Origin: Peptococcaceae bacterium | GTDB taxonomy: Bacteria; Bacillota; Desulfotomaculia; Desulfotomaculales; UBA12532 | Length of the DNA: 5,083 nt | NCBI GenBank assembly: GCA_003445475.1 | Contig: DMDP01000080.1 | Coordinates: 1 to 5,083, forward strand | Direction: 5' to 3' | In this document: positions 1 to 4,231 of the stretch, one piece after another | How positions within the stretch are numbered: position 1 is the stretch's first letter | Layout: each line of letters starts with the position of its first letter | Notes under the pieces: model-generated | The model's input: the letters and a program-made list of their open reading frames with translations, nothing else | Database searches by the model: none | Told to the model about the DNA's origin: nothing | Position numbers and translations under genes: made by a program

Positions 1-590
1 TCCCACGACCTGCCGCGCAAGCTCGTCACAACCGGCGCCAGCGCGGCACTCAGCGCGGCGTCGTCCCTTCCGGACAGCGTCAGGCGCACCGCCCCCACCG
101 GCAGGCTCGCCGACAAGAGCCCTCCTCCCTCCTGCCAGCAGAACTCGGTGCTACCGCCCCCGATATCAATCACCAGCGCCCGCTCCGGGTCTACGGGCAG
201 GCCCGCAAGGGCTCCCTGCCGGCTGAGAATCGCTTCCTCCTCGCCCGACAGGACCCGCACTTCAAGGCCGCAGGACTCCCGCGCAAGACGCAGAAAAACA
301 GCCCGGTTGGCCGCGTCCCGAACCGCGCTGGTGCCCGCAACCACTACCCTGCAAGCCCCCAGCGCCTCCGCCTCCGCGCGGAATCCCGCCACAACTCTTG
401 CCGTGCGTTGCATGGCGGCCTCCGTGAGGATGCCCGCGGTTATTTCCTCACCCAGCCTGGTGGTAACCAGGGCCGTTTTAACCACGGCCAGCCGTCCGGT
501 TGGCGCCACGTCGGCCACCAGCAACCGGGTGGAATTGGTCCCGATATCGATCACGCCAACGCGCACCTGCCCGTCCAACGCCGGCTTCAC
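1..590 (-). CDS. Ppx/GppA family phosphatase, C-terminus beyond the window
   Basis: Exopolyphosphatase / guanosine pentaphosphate phosphohydrolase of the actin-like ATPase (ASKHA) fold, expected in the cytosol to hydrolyse polyphosphate and/or convert pppGpp to ppGpp. My own translation gives 196 codons without a stop, so about 100 or more residues lie outside the window. The N-terminal phosphate-1 motif is IDIGTNSTRLL (residues 14-24), TSAVRDAAN follows mid-domain, SGEEEA (115-120) carries the usual catalytic glutamate region, and the second glycine-rich motif IDIGGGSTEF spans 141-150, followed by a SLPVGAVRL stretch. The GTG start at 590-588 overlaps the TGA stop of the upstream 80-aa gene as GTGA, indicating translational coupling; the GAGGGAGG just before it serves as ribosome binding site. 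Family assignment is secure; whether it prefers polyphosphate or pppGpp cannot be decided from sequence. Confidence 0.93.
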   Translation of the reverse strand, partial: MKPALDGQVRVGVIDIGTNSTRLLVADVAPTGRLAVVKTALVTTRLGEEITAGILTEAAMQRTARVVAGFRAEAEALGACRVVVAGTSAVRDAANRAVFLRLARESCGLEVRVLSGEEEAILSRQGALAGLPVDPERALVIDIGGGSTEFCWQEGGGLLSASLPVGAVRLTLSGRDDAALSAALAPVVTSLRGRSW

Positions 591-829
591 GCCTCCCTCT
601 TGGCCATCTCCGCCAACTGCTCGTGGCACGTATCTTCGAGGCGGGATGGTTCTCCGGCCACCGCCAGCACGCGCTCAAGGATCGTAAAAAGCTGCCCCAA
701 TCCCCTGAATTGCACACTGTGGCCGGTCGTTACGTGCCGAACCTCACCCGTCCACACCAGCTTTTCGCCCTCTGCTTCCTGCCAGAACCGCACCAGAAAG
801 CCGATACTCGGCTGCCGGACGTGGTACAC
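587..829 (-). CDS. conserved small hypothetical protein upstream of ppx
   Basis: An 80-residue soluble protein with no signal peptide or membrane segment. Visible features are an aromatic N-terminal block (GFLVRFWQE, residues 9-17), a GEVRHV...G segment (about 28-36), an LFTILERVL helix (about 47-55) and a charged C-terminal helix. The pattern resembles small uncharacterised Firmicute proteins beginning with an FxVRFW block, but I recognise no function. Start choice: the frame is open up to a GTG at 892, but GTG at 829-827 sits 9 bases after a perfect AAGGAGG, and the conserved-looking part begins there, so I use it. The stop overlaps the ppx start by 4 bases, so the two are coupled, and a role tied to the phosphatase is possible but only inferred. 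Confidence 0.72.
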   Translation of the reverse strand: MYHVRQPSIGFLVRFWQEAEGEKLVWTGEVRHVTTGHSVQFRGLGQLFTILERVLAVAGEPSRLEDTCHEQLAEMAKREA

Positions 830-838
830 AACGTCCCG

Positions 839-845
839 CCTCCTT
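839..845 (-). promoter_or_regulatory. strong ribosome binding site deciding the start of the 80-aa gene
   Basis: AAGGAGG on the minus strand, 9 bases before the GTG at 829-827. The longer alternative start (GTG 892) has no comparable site, which favours the shorter protein. Confidence 0.75.
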
Positions 846-1038
846 GATCCTCCATCTTTCTCTGCCCTTAATCGAGTTTCTCCGGCCGGCACCCCAGAGA
901 TTCCCCCGTGTACGACATCTTCACTGGTTTATTCTGCCCGCCGGGTCATATCTCCTGCCCCCTTTTGTCGATTCGGTCGGATTTTTTCTCGACACACTTT
1001 GACACCCCTGCCCGGCTCACGTCCCGCTTGAAAAACGG

Positions 1039-1067
1039 TTGACGCCGCACCGCTTTTTATCTATTCT
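1039..1067 (+). promoter_or_regulatory. sigma-A type promoter for hisG
   Basis: TTGACG (1039-1044, 5 of 6 to consensus), a 17-base spacer, then TATTCT (1062-1067, 4 of 6), in an AT-rich patch of an otherwise GC-rich region. Transcription would begin near 1074, leaving a leader of about 50 bases before the hisG start, too short for a T-box antiterminator. Confidence 0.65.
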
Positions 1068-1124
1068 TTTTGGGAGACCGTTACGCACATCGGGGTTATA
1101 ACTTTGCAGGGAGGTTTTTGACAC

Positions 1125-1994
1125 TTGCAGTTAAAACTGGGTCTACCCAAAGGCAGCCTGCAGGACGCCACCTTTGCGCTGTTCAGGAAGGCGGGCTACC
1201 ATCTCACCGTCAACGGGCGGTCGTACTATCCCACCATCGACGACCCGGAGATCGAAGTAGTTCTCATGCGGGCGCAGGAGATACCGCGCTACGTCGACCA
1301 GGGCGTGCTCGATGCAGGGCTCTCCGGCCTCGACTGGATCCGGGAAAACGGGGTCGACGTGGTGGAGGTGGCCAACCTGGTCTACGCCAAGCAGTCCCAG
1401 TGCCCGGTACGCCTGGTGATCGCCGTTGCCACCGACAGCGATATCAAGACCGTACACGACCTCGAAGGCAAGCGCATCGCCACCGAGTTTGTACGGATCA
1501 CGGGGCAGTTCCTGGCGGAGCACGGGGTTAACGCGCACATCGAGTTTTCGTACGGTGCTACGGAAGTGAAGGTGCCCAACCTGGTGGACGCCATCGCCGA
1601 TCTGACCGAAACCGGGAGTTCACTCCGGGCCAACAACCTGCGCATTCTCACCACGATCCTGGAGTCCACGCCCCGCCTGCACGCAAACCGGCGTGCCTGG
1701 GAGGACCCCTGGAAGCGGGAAAAGCTGCAGAACTTGGCCACGCTGCTTCTGGGCGCCCTGCGGGCCGACGCCAAGGTGGGTCTCAAAATGAACGTATCTC
1801 AGGAGAAACTGGCCGACGTCCTGGCCATCCTCCCGGCCATGAAGCATCCGACCATTTCGCAGTTGGTGAACAGCGGGTGGGTGGCCATCGAGGTCATCAT
1901 CGACGAAAGGCAGGCGCGGGACCTCATTCCCGCCCTCAAGCGGGCCGGTGCCCAGGACATTACCGAGTACCCGCTGAACAAGGTTATCCCGTGA
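1125..1994 (+). CDS. hisG: ATP phosphoribosyltransferase, long form (HisG)
   Basis: Catalyses the committed first step of histidine synthesis, ATP + PRPP to N1-(5-phosphoribosyl)-ATP. At 289 residues it is the long, self-sufficient form that does not need HisZ. Visible features: N-terminal LGLPKGSL (5-12); the [10 protein letters not shown] segment (63-72); the PRPP-binding motif [12 protein letters not shown] (159-170); and the C-terminal ACT/PII-like regulatory domain from about 214, with [15 protein letters not shown] (236-245), GWVAIEVII and the terminal EYPLNKVIP. This domain normally binds histidine for feedback inhibition. The start is TTG at 1125, 10 bases after AGGGAGG (1108-1114); no in-frame ATG fits better. 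It stands alone: no other his gene in the window, its own promoter upstream and a convergent gene 31 bases downstream. All key motifs are intact, so it is probably functional. Confidence 0.96.
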   Translation: MQLKLGLPKGSLQDATFALFRKAGYHLTVNGRSYYPTIDDPEIEVVLMRAQEIPRYVDQGVLDAGLSGLDWIRENGVDVVEVANLVYAKQSQCPVRLVIAVATDSDIKTVHDLEGKRIATEFVRITGQFLAEHGVNAHIEFSYGATEVKVPNLVDAIADLTETGSSLRANNLRILTTILESTPRLHANRRAWEDPWKREKLQNLATLLLGALRADAKVGLKMNVSQEKLADVLAILPAMKHPTISQLVNSGWVAIEVIIDERQARDLIPALKRAGAQDITEYPLNKVIP

Positions 1995-2012
1995 AGCGCC
2001 AAGCCTGCGGGC

Positions 2013-2037
2013 GGGGGGCGACAGTTCAACGCCCTTC
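2013..2037. terminator. weak hairpin between convergent hisG and small membrane gene
   Basis: Arms 2013-2020 and 2030-2037 pair over 8 positions (two of them G-T) around a 9-base loop, 18 bases after the hisG stop. There is no T-run on either side, so it is not a textbook intrinsic terminator. It is the only stem I see that could end hisG transcription. The stop codon of the opposing gene lies in the loop and right arm. Confidence 0.3.
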
Positions 2038-2223
2038 CGTGTGTCGGTTTAATGGTTCAGAAGGGGTTCCCCTGGCCCTGAAGTTCAGGCGCCTTACCGC
2101 CCGCGGGAGAAAATGATACAGCAGGTCGATGCCGGCCAGGATGACCACCGCGAGGGCAAAGCCGGCACTCCGCCGGGTACGCGCCCGCACCCTCGTCCAC
2201 CAGCCCGGCTGTGGCTCAGGCAC
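2026..2223 (-). CDS. small single-pass membrane protein, hypothetical
   Basis: About 65 residues: a short N-terminal segment with two tryptophans and an arginine-rich stretch (WWTRVRARTRR), then one hydrophobic helix (GFALAVVILAGIDLLYHFL, about residues 21-39), then a basic, probably disordered tail. Positive charge before the helix predicts the N-terminus in the cytoplasm. Start choice: GAGGTGAT at 2228-2235 lies ideally for the GTG at 2223-2221; the GTG at 2232 and ATG at 2229 overlap that site and are less likely. It lies 31 bases after divIC in the same direction, where Bacillus carries the S1-domain gene yabR. I do not recognise a family. The long open frame could be a by-product of high GC, so existence is uncertain. 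Confidence 0.45.
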   Translation of the reverse strand: MPEPQPGWWTRVRARTRRSAGFALAVVILAGIDLLYHFLPRAVRRLNFRARGTPSEPLNRHTEGR

Positions 2224-2227
2224 GGCC

Positions 2228-2235
2228 ATCACCTC
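2228..2235 (-). promoter_or_regulatory. ribosome binding site of the small membrane gene
   Basis: GAGGTGAT is complementary to the 16S 3' end. Its GAGG core is 8 bases before GTG 2223-2221 but only about 2 bases before ATG 2229, which is why the downstream GTG is chosen. Confidence 0.4.
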
Positions 2236-2254
2236 GTATGTATTCTACCACAAC

Positions 2255-2602
2255 TCAGTCCCTGATAGTTGGATCGGGTGCAGGCGCCCCTTGTTCCGGC
2301 GCCGCCGGTACGGGAACTACCCGCGTCTCGCCCGGCTTCACCAGCCCGAGCTTTTCGCGGGCCACTTTTTCCACGTAAGCGTCCGACTGCAAGAGCTTCA
2401 CCTTGTCCCAGAGGGCCTCGTTCTTTTTCCGGAGTTCCCTCACGCTTTGCTCCATGTCCGCGATATTTCGCTGCATGTACCAGAGCTTTCCCAGCTCCGT
2501 GGTGACGGAAATGGCGAAGTAGGCCAGCAACAGGGCCAGAAAGATGTACGGCAGTTTCGACCGTGCCAGGTTAAACCTGCGCCGCGCCTTCGCCCGGTTC
2601 AT
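2255..2602 (-). CDS. divIC: septum formation initiator, DivIC/FtsB family
   Basis: Bitopic divisome protein that pairs with FtsL (and DivIB in Gram-positives) at the division site. The 115-residue protein has a basic cytoplasmic N-terminus (RAKARRRFNLARSK, residues 3-16), one membrane helix (about 17-35), a coiled coil (about 41-73, heptads such as NIADMEQSVRELRKKNEALW), and the family signature VEKVAREKLGLVKPGE (77-92), followed by a Pro/Ala-rich tail. Start: the frame is open to a GTG at 2641, but ATG at 2602-2600 has AGGAGG 6 bases upstream and leaves the typical FtsB/DivIC topology. It overlaps the 3' end of the upstream HTH gene by 32 bases, so the two are almost certainly co-transcribed. 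Family certain; the name divIC rests on the yabP-yabQ-divIC order of Bacillus. Confidence 0.93.
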   Translation of the reverse strand: MNRAKARRRFNLARSKLPYIFLALLLAYFAISVTTELGKLWYMQRNIADMEQSVRELRKKNEALWDKVKLLQSDAYVEKVAREKLGLVKPGETRVVPVPAAPEQGAPAPDPTIRD

Positions 2603-2825
2603 CGGCCCCCTCCTCAACCCCGAAGAGACCGAGCGGATCACCCGCGATCACAAGCACCACCTGGTACCCTTTGCTCCGGGCCCGGTTGTAGAGCGTGGCC
2701 ACGGTGCTGGGGCTCAAACCCAGGCGGCGGGCAATGACCTCCGCGGTGTAACCCATTTCCTTGAGCACCACCACCTGCCGCTCGCGGTAACTGAGGCGCT
2801 CGGCTCCCCGGATTTCCATCTGCAC
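2571..2825 (-). CDS. small orphan helix-turn-helix protein, sigma-70 region 4-like
   Basis: An 84-residue protein made almost entirely of one DNA-binding domain. LSYRERQVVVLKEMGYT (11-27) forms the leading helices, and AEVIARRLGLSPSTVATLYNRAR (28-50) gives the helix-turn-helix with its recognition helix; this is the layout of sigma-70 region 4 and of LuxR-type domains. A hydrophobic strand (YQVVLVIAGDPLGLF, 54-68) and an acidic tail follow. There is no region 2, so it cannot act as a full sigma factor; a small transcriptional regulator is more likely. Start is GTG 2825-2823 or ATG 2819-2817; neither has a strong ribosome binding site. The 44 bases between it and yabQ contain two DnaA boxes. 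It overlaps divIC by 32 bases and sits between yabQ and divIC, which are adjacent in Bacillus. Target genes unknown. Confidence 0.78.
   Translation of the reverse strand: MQMEIRGAERLSYRERQVVVLKEMGYTAEVIARRLGLSPSTVATLYNRARSKGYQVVLVIAGDPLGLFGVEEGADEPGEGAAQV
2609..2615 (-). promoter_or_regulatory. ribosome binding site deciding the divIC start
   Basis: GAGGAGG inside the end of the upstream HTH gene, 6 bases before ATG 2602-2600; the upstream GTG at 2641 lacks such a site. Confidence 0.75.
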
Positions 2826-2831
2826 CGGTGC

Positions 2832-2852
2832 TTATCCCCACTCTTATCCACA
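2832..2852 (+). promoter_or_regulatory. pair of tandem DnaA boxes
   Basis: TTATCCACA at 2844-2852 matches the DnaA-box consensus exactly, and TTATCCCCA at 2832-2840 differs at one base. They have the same orientation, 12 bases start to start, within imperfect 12-base direct repeats (2831-2842 and 2843-2854, 10 of 12 identical). They fill the gap between yabQ and the HTH gene and end about 6 bases before its GTG start. DnaA binding could block or tune expression of the HTH-divIC unit. Occupancy is inferred, not shown. Confidence 0.6.
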
Positions 2853-2869
2853 GTGTGTGTACAAAAGTA

Positions 2870-3220
2870 TTACGTTTCTTCTACGTGCTTTTTACGTTTC
2901 CTGCCGATGCCCCAAAAAATTTTCACGCCTCTTTCCCAGAAGGCATACCCGCGGGGGCCGAGCGTGCGGCGGTAGGCCAGGGCGCCCAGGCCCAGCCCCA
3001 GAAAGATGTACCACCGGATCTCGCCCCAGGTTACGAGCAGCGAGAATCCGAACACCGCACCCGTCAGCACCACCCAGAAGGCGAGGTCTCCTATACCTGT
3101 ACCCCACCGGCGCAGCCGCAATTCAGCCCTGACGGCGCGGTAGAAATCCCACCCGAAGCCGGCCCCGTACCCGAGAAGCATGCTGAGGAGAAAAGCAAAA
3201 AACTGTTCCCTCAAGGTCAT
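2870..3220 (-). CDS. yabQ: spore cortex biosynthesis protein YabQ
   Basis: Membrane protein of the mother cell, required in Bacillus subtilis for making the spore cortex and located in the membranes around the forespore. The 116-residue product is shorter than the Bacillus protein, as is common in anaerobic spore formers. It shows an N-terminal hydrophobic segment (about 7-24) ending in a GWDFYRAVR motif (23-31), GDLAFW (44-49) opening the second membrane helix (45-64), GEIRWY (66-71), and a third helix (70-83), then a basic tail ending in RKRKKH. The D-x-YR, D-x-x-FW and GE-x-R residues match the family. Start is ATG 3220-3218 with a modest GGAGG 12 bases upstream. It follows yabP by 40 bases, and a terminator-like hairpin lies in that gap. 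Confidence 0.92.
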   Translation of the reverse strand: MTLREQFFAFLLSMLLGYGAGFGWDFYRAVRAELRLRRWGTGIGDLAFWVVLTGAVFGFSLLVTWGEIRWYIFLGLGLGALAYRRTLGPRGYAFWERGVKIFWGIGRKRKKHVEET

Positions 3221-3243
3221 GACCGGCCCTGGCCTCCAGAACG

Positions 3244-3262
3244 AAAAAGCGCCCGGCGCGCT
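3244..3262 (-). terminator. terminator-like hairpin between yabP and yabQ
   Basis: On the minus strand AGCGC (3262-3258) pairs perfectly with GCGCT (3252-3248) around a 5-base loop and runs straight into TTTTT (3248-3244). Beyond one T-T mismatch, further A-T and G-C pairs can extend it. The yabP stop codon TAG is part of the left arm. It could lower yabQ relative to yabP rather than stop transcription fully, since the stem is short. Confidence 0.5.
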
Positions 3263-3545
3263 ATTTCAGAATACGGGACCACAACTTTTTCCCCGCGGCG
3301 CGCGCCCTGGCGCCCGCTTCACGGTAACGGAATGCGTGCAGAAAACCTTCCGCGACCAGCAACCCGTCTTCGAGGCTGAGCTGGACGATGTGCAAACCCT
3401 CGCCGGACAGGAGCACGTACCCCATGTTTGTTTCCAGGGCGATTTCCGTATCCGTGAAACTGTCCACGTGCTGCACGCCCTGGATCCTTATTTCCTTCCG
3501 GTCGAGAACCTCGACGCGGTGCACCGGCTGCGCGTTCAAGGCCAT
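3261..3545 (-). CDS. yabP: sporulation protein YabP
   Basis: Small mother-cell sporulation protein of the YabP/YqfC family. In Bacillus it is needed for full sporulation and is transcribed with yabQ under sigma-E. The 94-residue product shows the family pattern: HRVEVLDRKEIRIQGVQHV (9-27), S-F-x(4)-I-x-L-E-T (29-39), G-YVLLSGEGLHI (42-53), LSLEDGLLVAEG (56-67) and a conserved FRY (72-74), a repeated beta-strand arrangement. The C-terminal 20 residues are rich in Arg, Lys and Ala. Start: ATG 3545-3543 is used, but GGGAGG lies only 1 base before it. TTG at codon 3 (3539-3537) is 7 bases from the same site and could be the real start, shortening the protein by two residues. A sigma-E-like promoter lies just upstream. 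Confidence 0.93.
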   Translation of the reverse strand: MALNAQPVHRVEVLDRKEIRIQGVQHVDSFTDTEIALETNMGYVLLSGEGLHIVQLSLEDGLLVAEGFLHAFRYREAGARARAAGKKLWSRILK

Positions 3546-3569
3546 CCCTCCCGTAGGGCGCTTCAGTTT

Positions 3570-3599
3570 ATCTTATGTGGGCGCCGCAGAAGGGTATGT
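3570..3599 (-). promoter_or_regulatory. candidate sigma-E promoter for yabP
   Basis: Minus strand: ACATACC (3599-3593), a 15-base spacer, then CATAAGAT (3577-3570). The sigma-E consensus is roughly KMATATT, 14-15 bases, CATACAAT; the -10 is a good match and the -35 keeps the ATA core. A start near 3563 gives a leader of about 20 bases carrying the GGGAGG site. In Bacillus the orthologous yabP-yabQ pair is known to be mother-cell expressed, which supports the call. Confidence 0.55.
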
Positions 3600-3603
3600 C
3601 ATG

Positions 3604-3665
3604 AAAAAAGAAAATGCCAGCCCCTCAGGATGCTCCGCTTAACTTAAGAAGCGGTAAAGGCTGGC
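3604..3665 (-). terminator. nested intrinsic terminator after rqcP
   Basis: Minus strand: GCCAGCC (3665-3659, inside the last codons of rqcP) pairs perfectly with GGCTGGC (3622-3616), which is followed at once by ATTTTCTTTTTT (3615-3604). The 36 bases between the arms hold a second perfect hairpin, CCGCTT (3654-3649) with AAGCGG (3640-3635), whose 8-base loop overlaps the end of the reading frame. The U-tract position fits termination of the mazG-hup-rqcP transcript immediately before the yabP promoter. Confidence 0.58.
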
Positions 3666-3881
3666 CGCCTCGAATGCCGGTACGTTGTCCGCTATCTTCA
3701 AAACCTCGACCTTAATAACGCGCGCACCGAAAGAGATGCCGATTACGTCTCCCGGGCGCACCGCCGCGGATGCGCGGGCGACGCGCCCGTTGAGAGAAAC
3801 CAACCCCTCGTCGCACATCCTCCTGGCCACGGTACGCCGCTTGACGAGGCGCGATACCTTCAGGAACTTGTCAAGCCGCAA
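3639..3881 (-). CDS. rqcP: S4-domain ribosome rescue factor RqcP (YabO)
   Basis: An 80-residue, single S4 RNA-binding domain protein, close in length and sequence to Bacillus YabO/RqcP. In that system it binds stalled 50S-peptidyl-tRNA complexes with RqcH and stabilises the P-site tRNA during addition of C-terminal alanine tails, which mark aborted chains for degradation. Visible: MRLDKFLKVSRLVKRRTVAR (1-20), with the conserved Arg2, Asp4 and paired Arg15-Arg16; GLVSLNGRVARAS (26-38); and RPGDVIGISFG (42-52), completing the S4 fold. The start is TTG (3881-3879), only 2 bases after the hup stop, with just a weak AGG upstream, so translation probably relies on ribosomes finishing hup. RqcH is not in the window. 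Alternative name: Hsp15-like/RNA-binding S4 protein. Confidence 0.92.
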   Translation of the reverse strand: MRLDKFLKVSRLVKRRTVARRMCDEGLVSLNGRVARASAAVRPGDVIGISFGARVIKVEVLKIADNVPAFEAASLYRFLS

Positions 3882-3883
3882 GC

Positions 3884-4174
3884 TTACCTGGCGGTCGCGT
3901 TTCCTACTGCCTCGCGCAGGGACTTGCCTGCCTTGAATACGGGTACCCGGGAAGCGGCGATTTCGATCTCCGCGCCGGTCTGCGGGTTTCTCCCCTTGCG
4001 GGCCGCTCTTTCTCTTACCTCAAAGGTGCCGAACCCGACCAGCTGGACTTTGTCGCCCCGCGCAAGCGCGTCCCCGATGCTGTCCAAAAGGGCCATGAGT
4101 GCTTTTTCGACATCTTTTTTGGTTAGGTCCGTTTTTTCTGCCACAGCCGATACCAGTTCCGCTTTGTTCACCAT
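3884..4174 (-). CDS. hup: HU family nucleoid DNA-binding protein
   Basis: Histone-like protein that acts as a dimer, bending and compacting DNA. The 96-residue product has the two N-terminal helices ([13 protein letters not shown], then [19 protein letters not shown]), the highly conserved [17 protein letters not shown] (43-59), the flexible beta-arm with GRNPQTG (61-67) including the DNA-intercalating Pro64, and the closing [14 protein letters not shown] (77-90). A short extra tail (GNATAR) ends it, slightly longer than the ~90-92 residues usual in the family. ATG start with AGGAGG 5 bases upstream. It lies 57 bases after mazG and 2 bases before rqcP, so it shares a transcript with rqcP and perhaps mazG. 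In Bacillus this position lacks HU; in many anaerobic Firmicutes HU sits here (from general knowledge). Confidence 0.96.
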   Translation of the reverse strand: MVNKAELVSAVAEKTDLTKKDVEKALMALLDSIGDALARGDKVQLVGFGTFEVRERAARKGRNPQTGAEIEIAASRVPVFKAGKSLREAVGNATAR

Positions 4175-4200
4175 AAACCCCTCCTCGAAAATAGTGAGAG

Positions 4201-4229
4201 ATTTTTCGCCTTCTGATATTCGTTGCCAA
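4201..4229 (-). promoter_or_regulatory. possible sigma-A promoter for hup-rqcP
   Basis: Minus strand: TTGGCA (4229-4224, 5 of 6), a 17-base spacer, then AAAAAT (4206-4201, 4 of 6), in the AT-rich mazG-hup gap. Its start point would fall about 20 bases before the hup ATG. The -10 is poor, but a gene as abundantly expressed as hup would plausibly have its own promoter here. Confidence 0.35.
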
Positions 4230-4231
4230 TT

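Larger units (their letters stand above)
830..1124. other. divergent intergenic region between the ppx unit and hisG
   Basis: About 295 bases without a convincing gene, flanked by genes pointing away from each other, so it must hold promoters in both directions. The hisG promoter is visible (listed separately). For the minus-strand unit I see the ribosome binding site but no promoter that fits both boxes. A perfect TTGACA at 999-1004 on the plus strand has no -10 at 16-18 bases. No T-box leader (no GGTGGTACCGCG-like element) and no riboswitch signature was seen. An 8-base palindrome GTTATAAC (1095-1102) lies in the hisG leader. Confidence 0.6.

Noticed and set aside
999..1027. Perfect TTGACA at 999-1004 as a second hisG promoter
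   Set aside because: The bases 16-18 downstream are GC-rich (TCCCGC) with nothing like a -10; the site at 1039-1067 fits better.
148..1031. Long plus-strand open frames opposite ppx and the 80-aa gene (148-687, 408-1031)
   Set aside because: They are antisense shadows of clear minus-strand genes, with Arg/Pro/Ser-rich low-complexity translations typical of GC-rich DNA and no recognisable domain.
1068..1124. T-box or other riboswitch in the hisG leader
   Set aside because: The leader is only about 50 bases and lacks the T-box sequence and a terminator/antiterminator pair.
1143..1847. Minus-strand and alternative-frame open frames within hisG
   Set aside because: hisG is full length with all motifs; the overlapping translations show no family features.
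2242..2250. Extended -10 (TGGTAGAAT on the minus strand) as a promoter for the small membrane gene
   Set aside because: There is no -35, and the start point would fall inside or next to the ribosome binding site, leaving almost no leader.
2129..2737. Plus-strand open frames of up to 202 aa opposite divIC and the HTH gene
   Set aside because: They cross several real genes and their gaps, and their composition reflects antisense of coding sequence.
2832..2852. The two DnaA boxes as a replication origin
   Set aside because: Only two boxes, no AT-rich unwinding element of note and no dnaA/dnaN nearby; a regulatory site is more likely.
2828..3647. Plus-strand open frames opposite yabQ and yabP (2828-3379, 3180-3647)
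   Set aside because: YabP and YabQ are clearly recognisable on the other strand; these frames have no ribosome binding site or motif.
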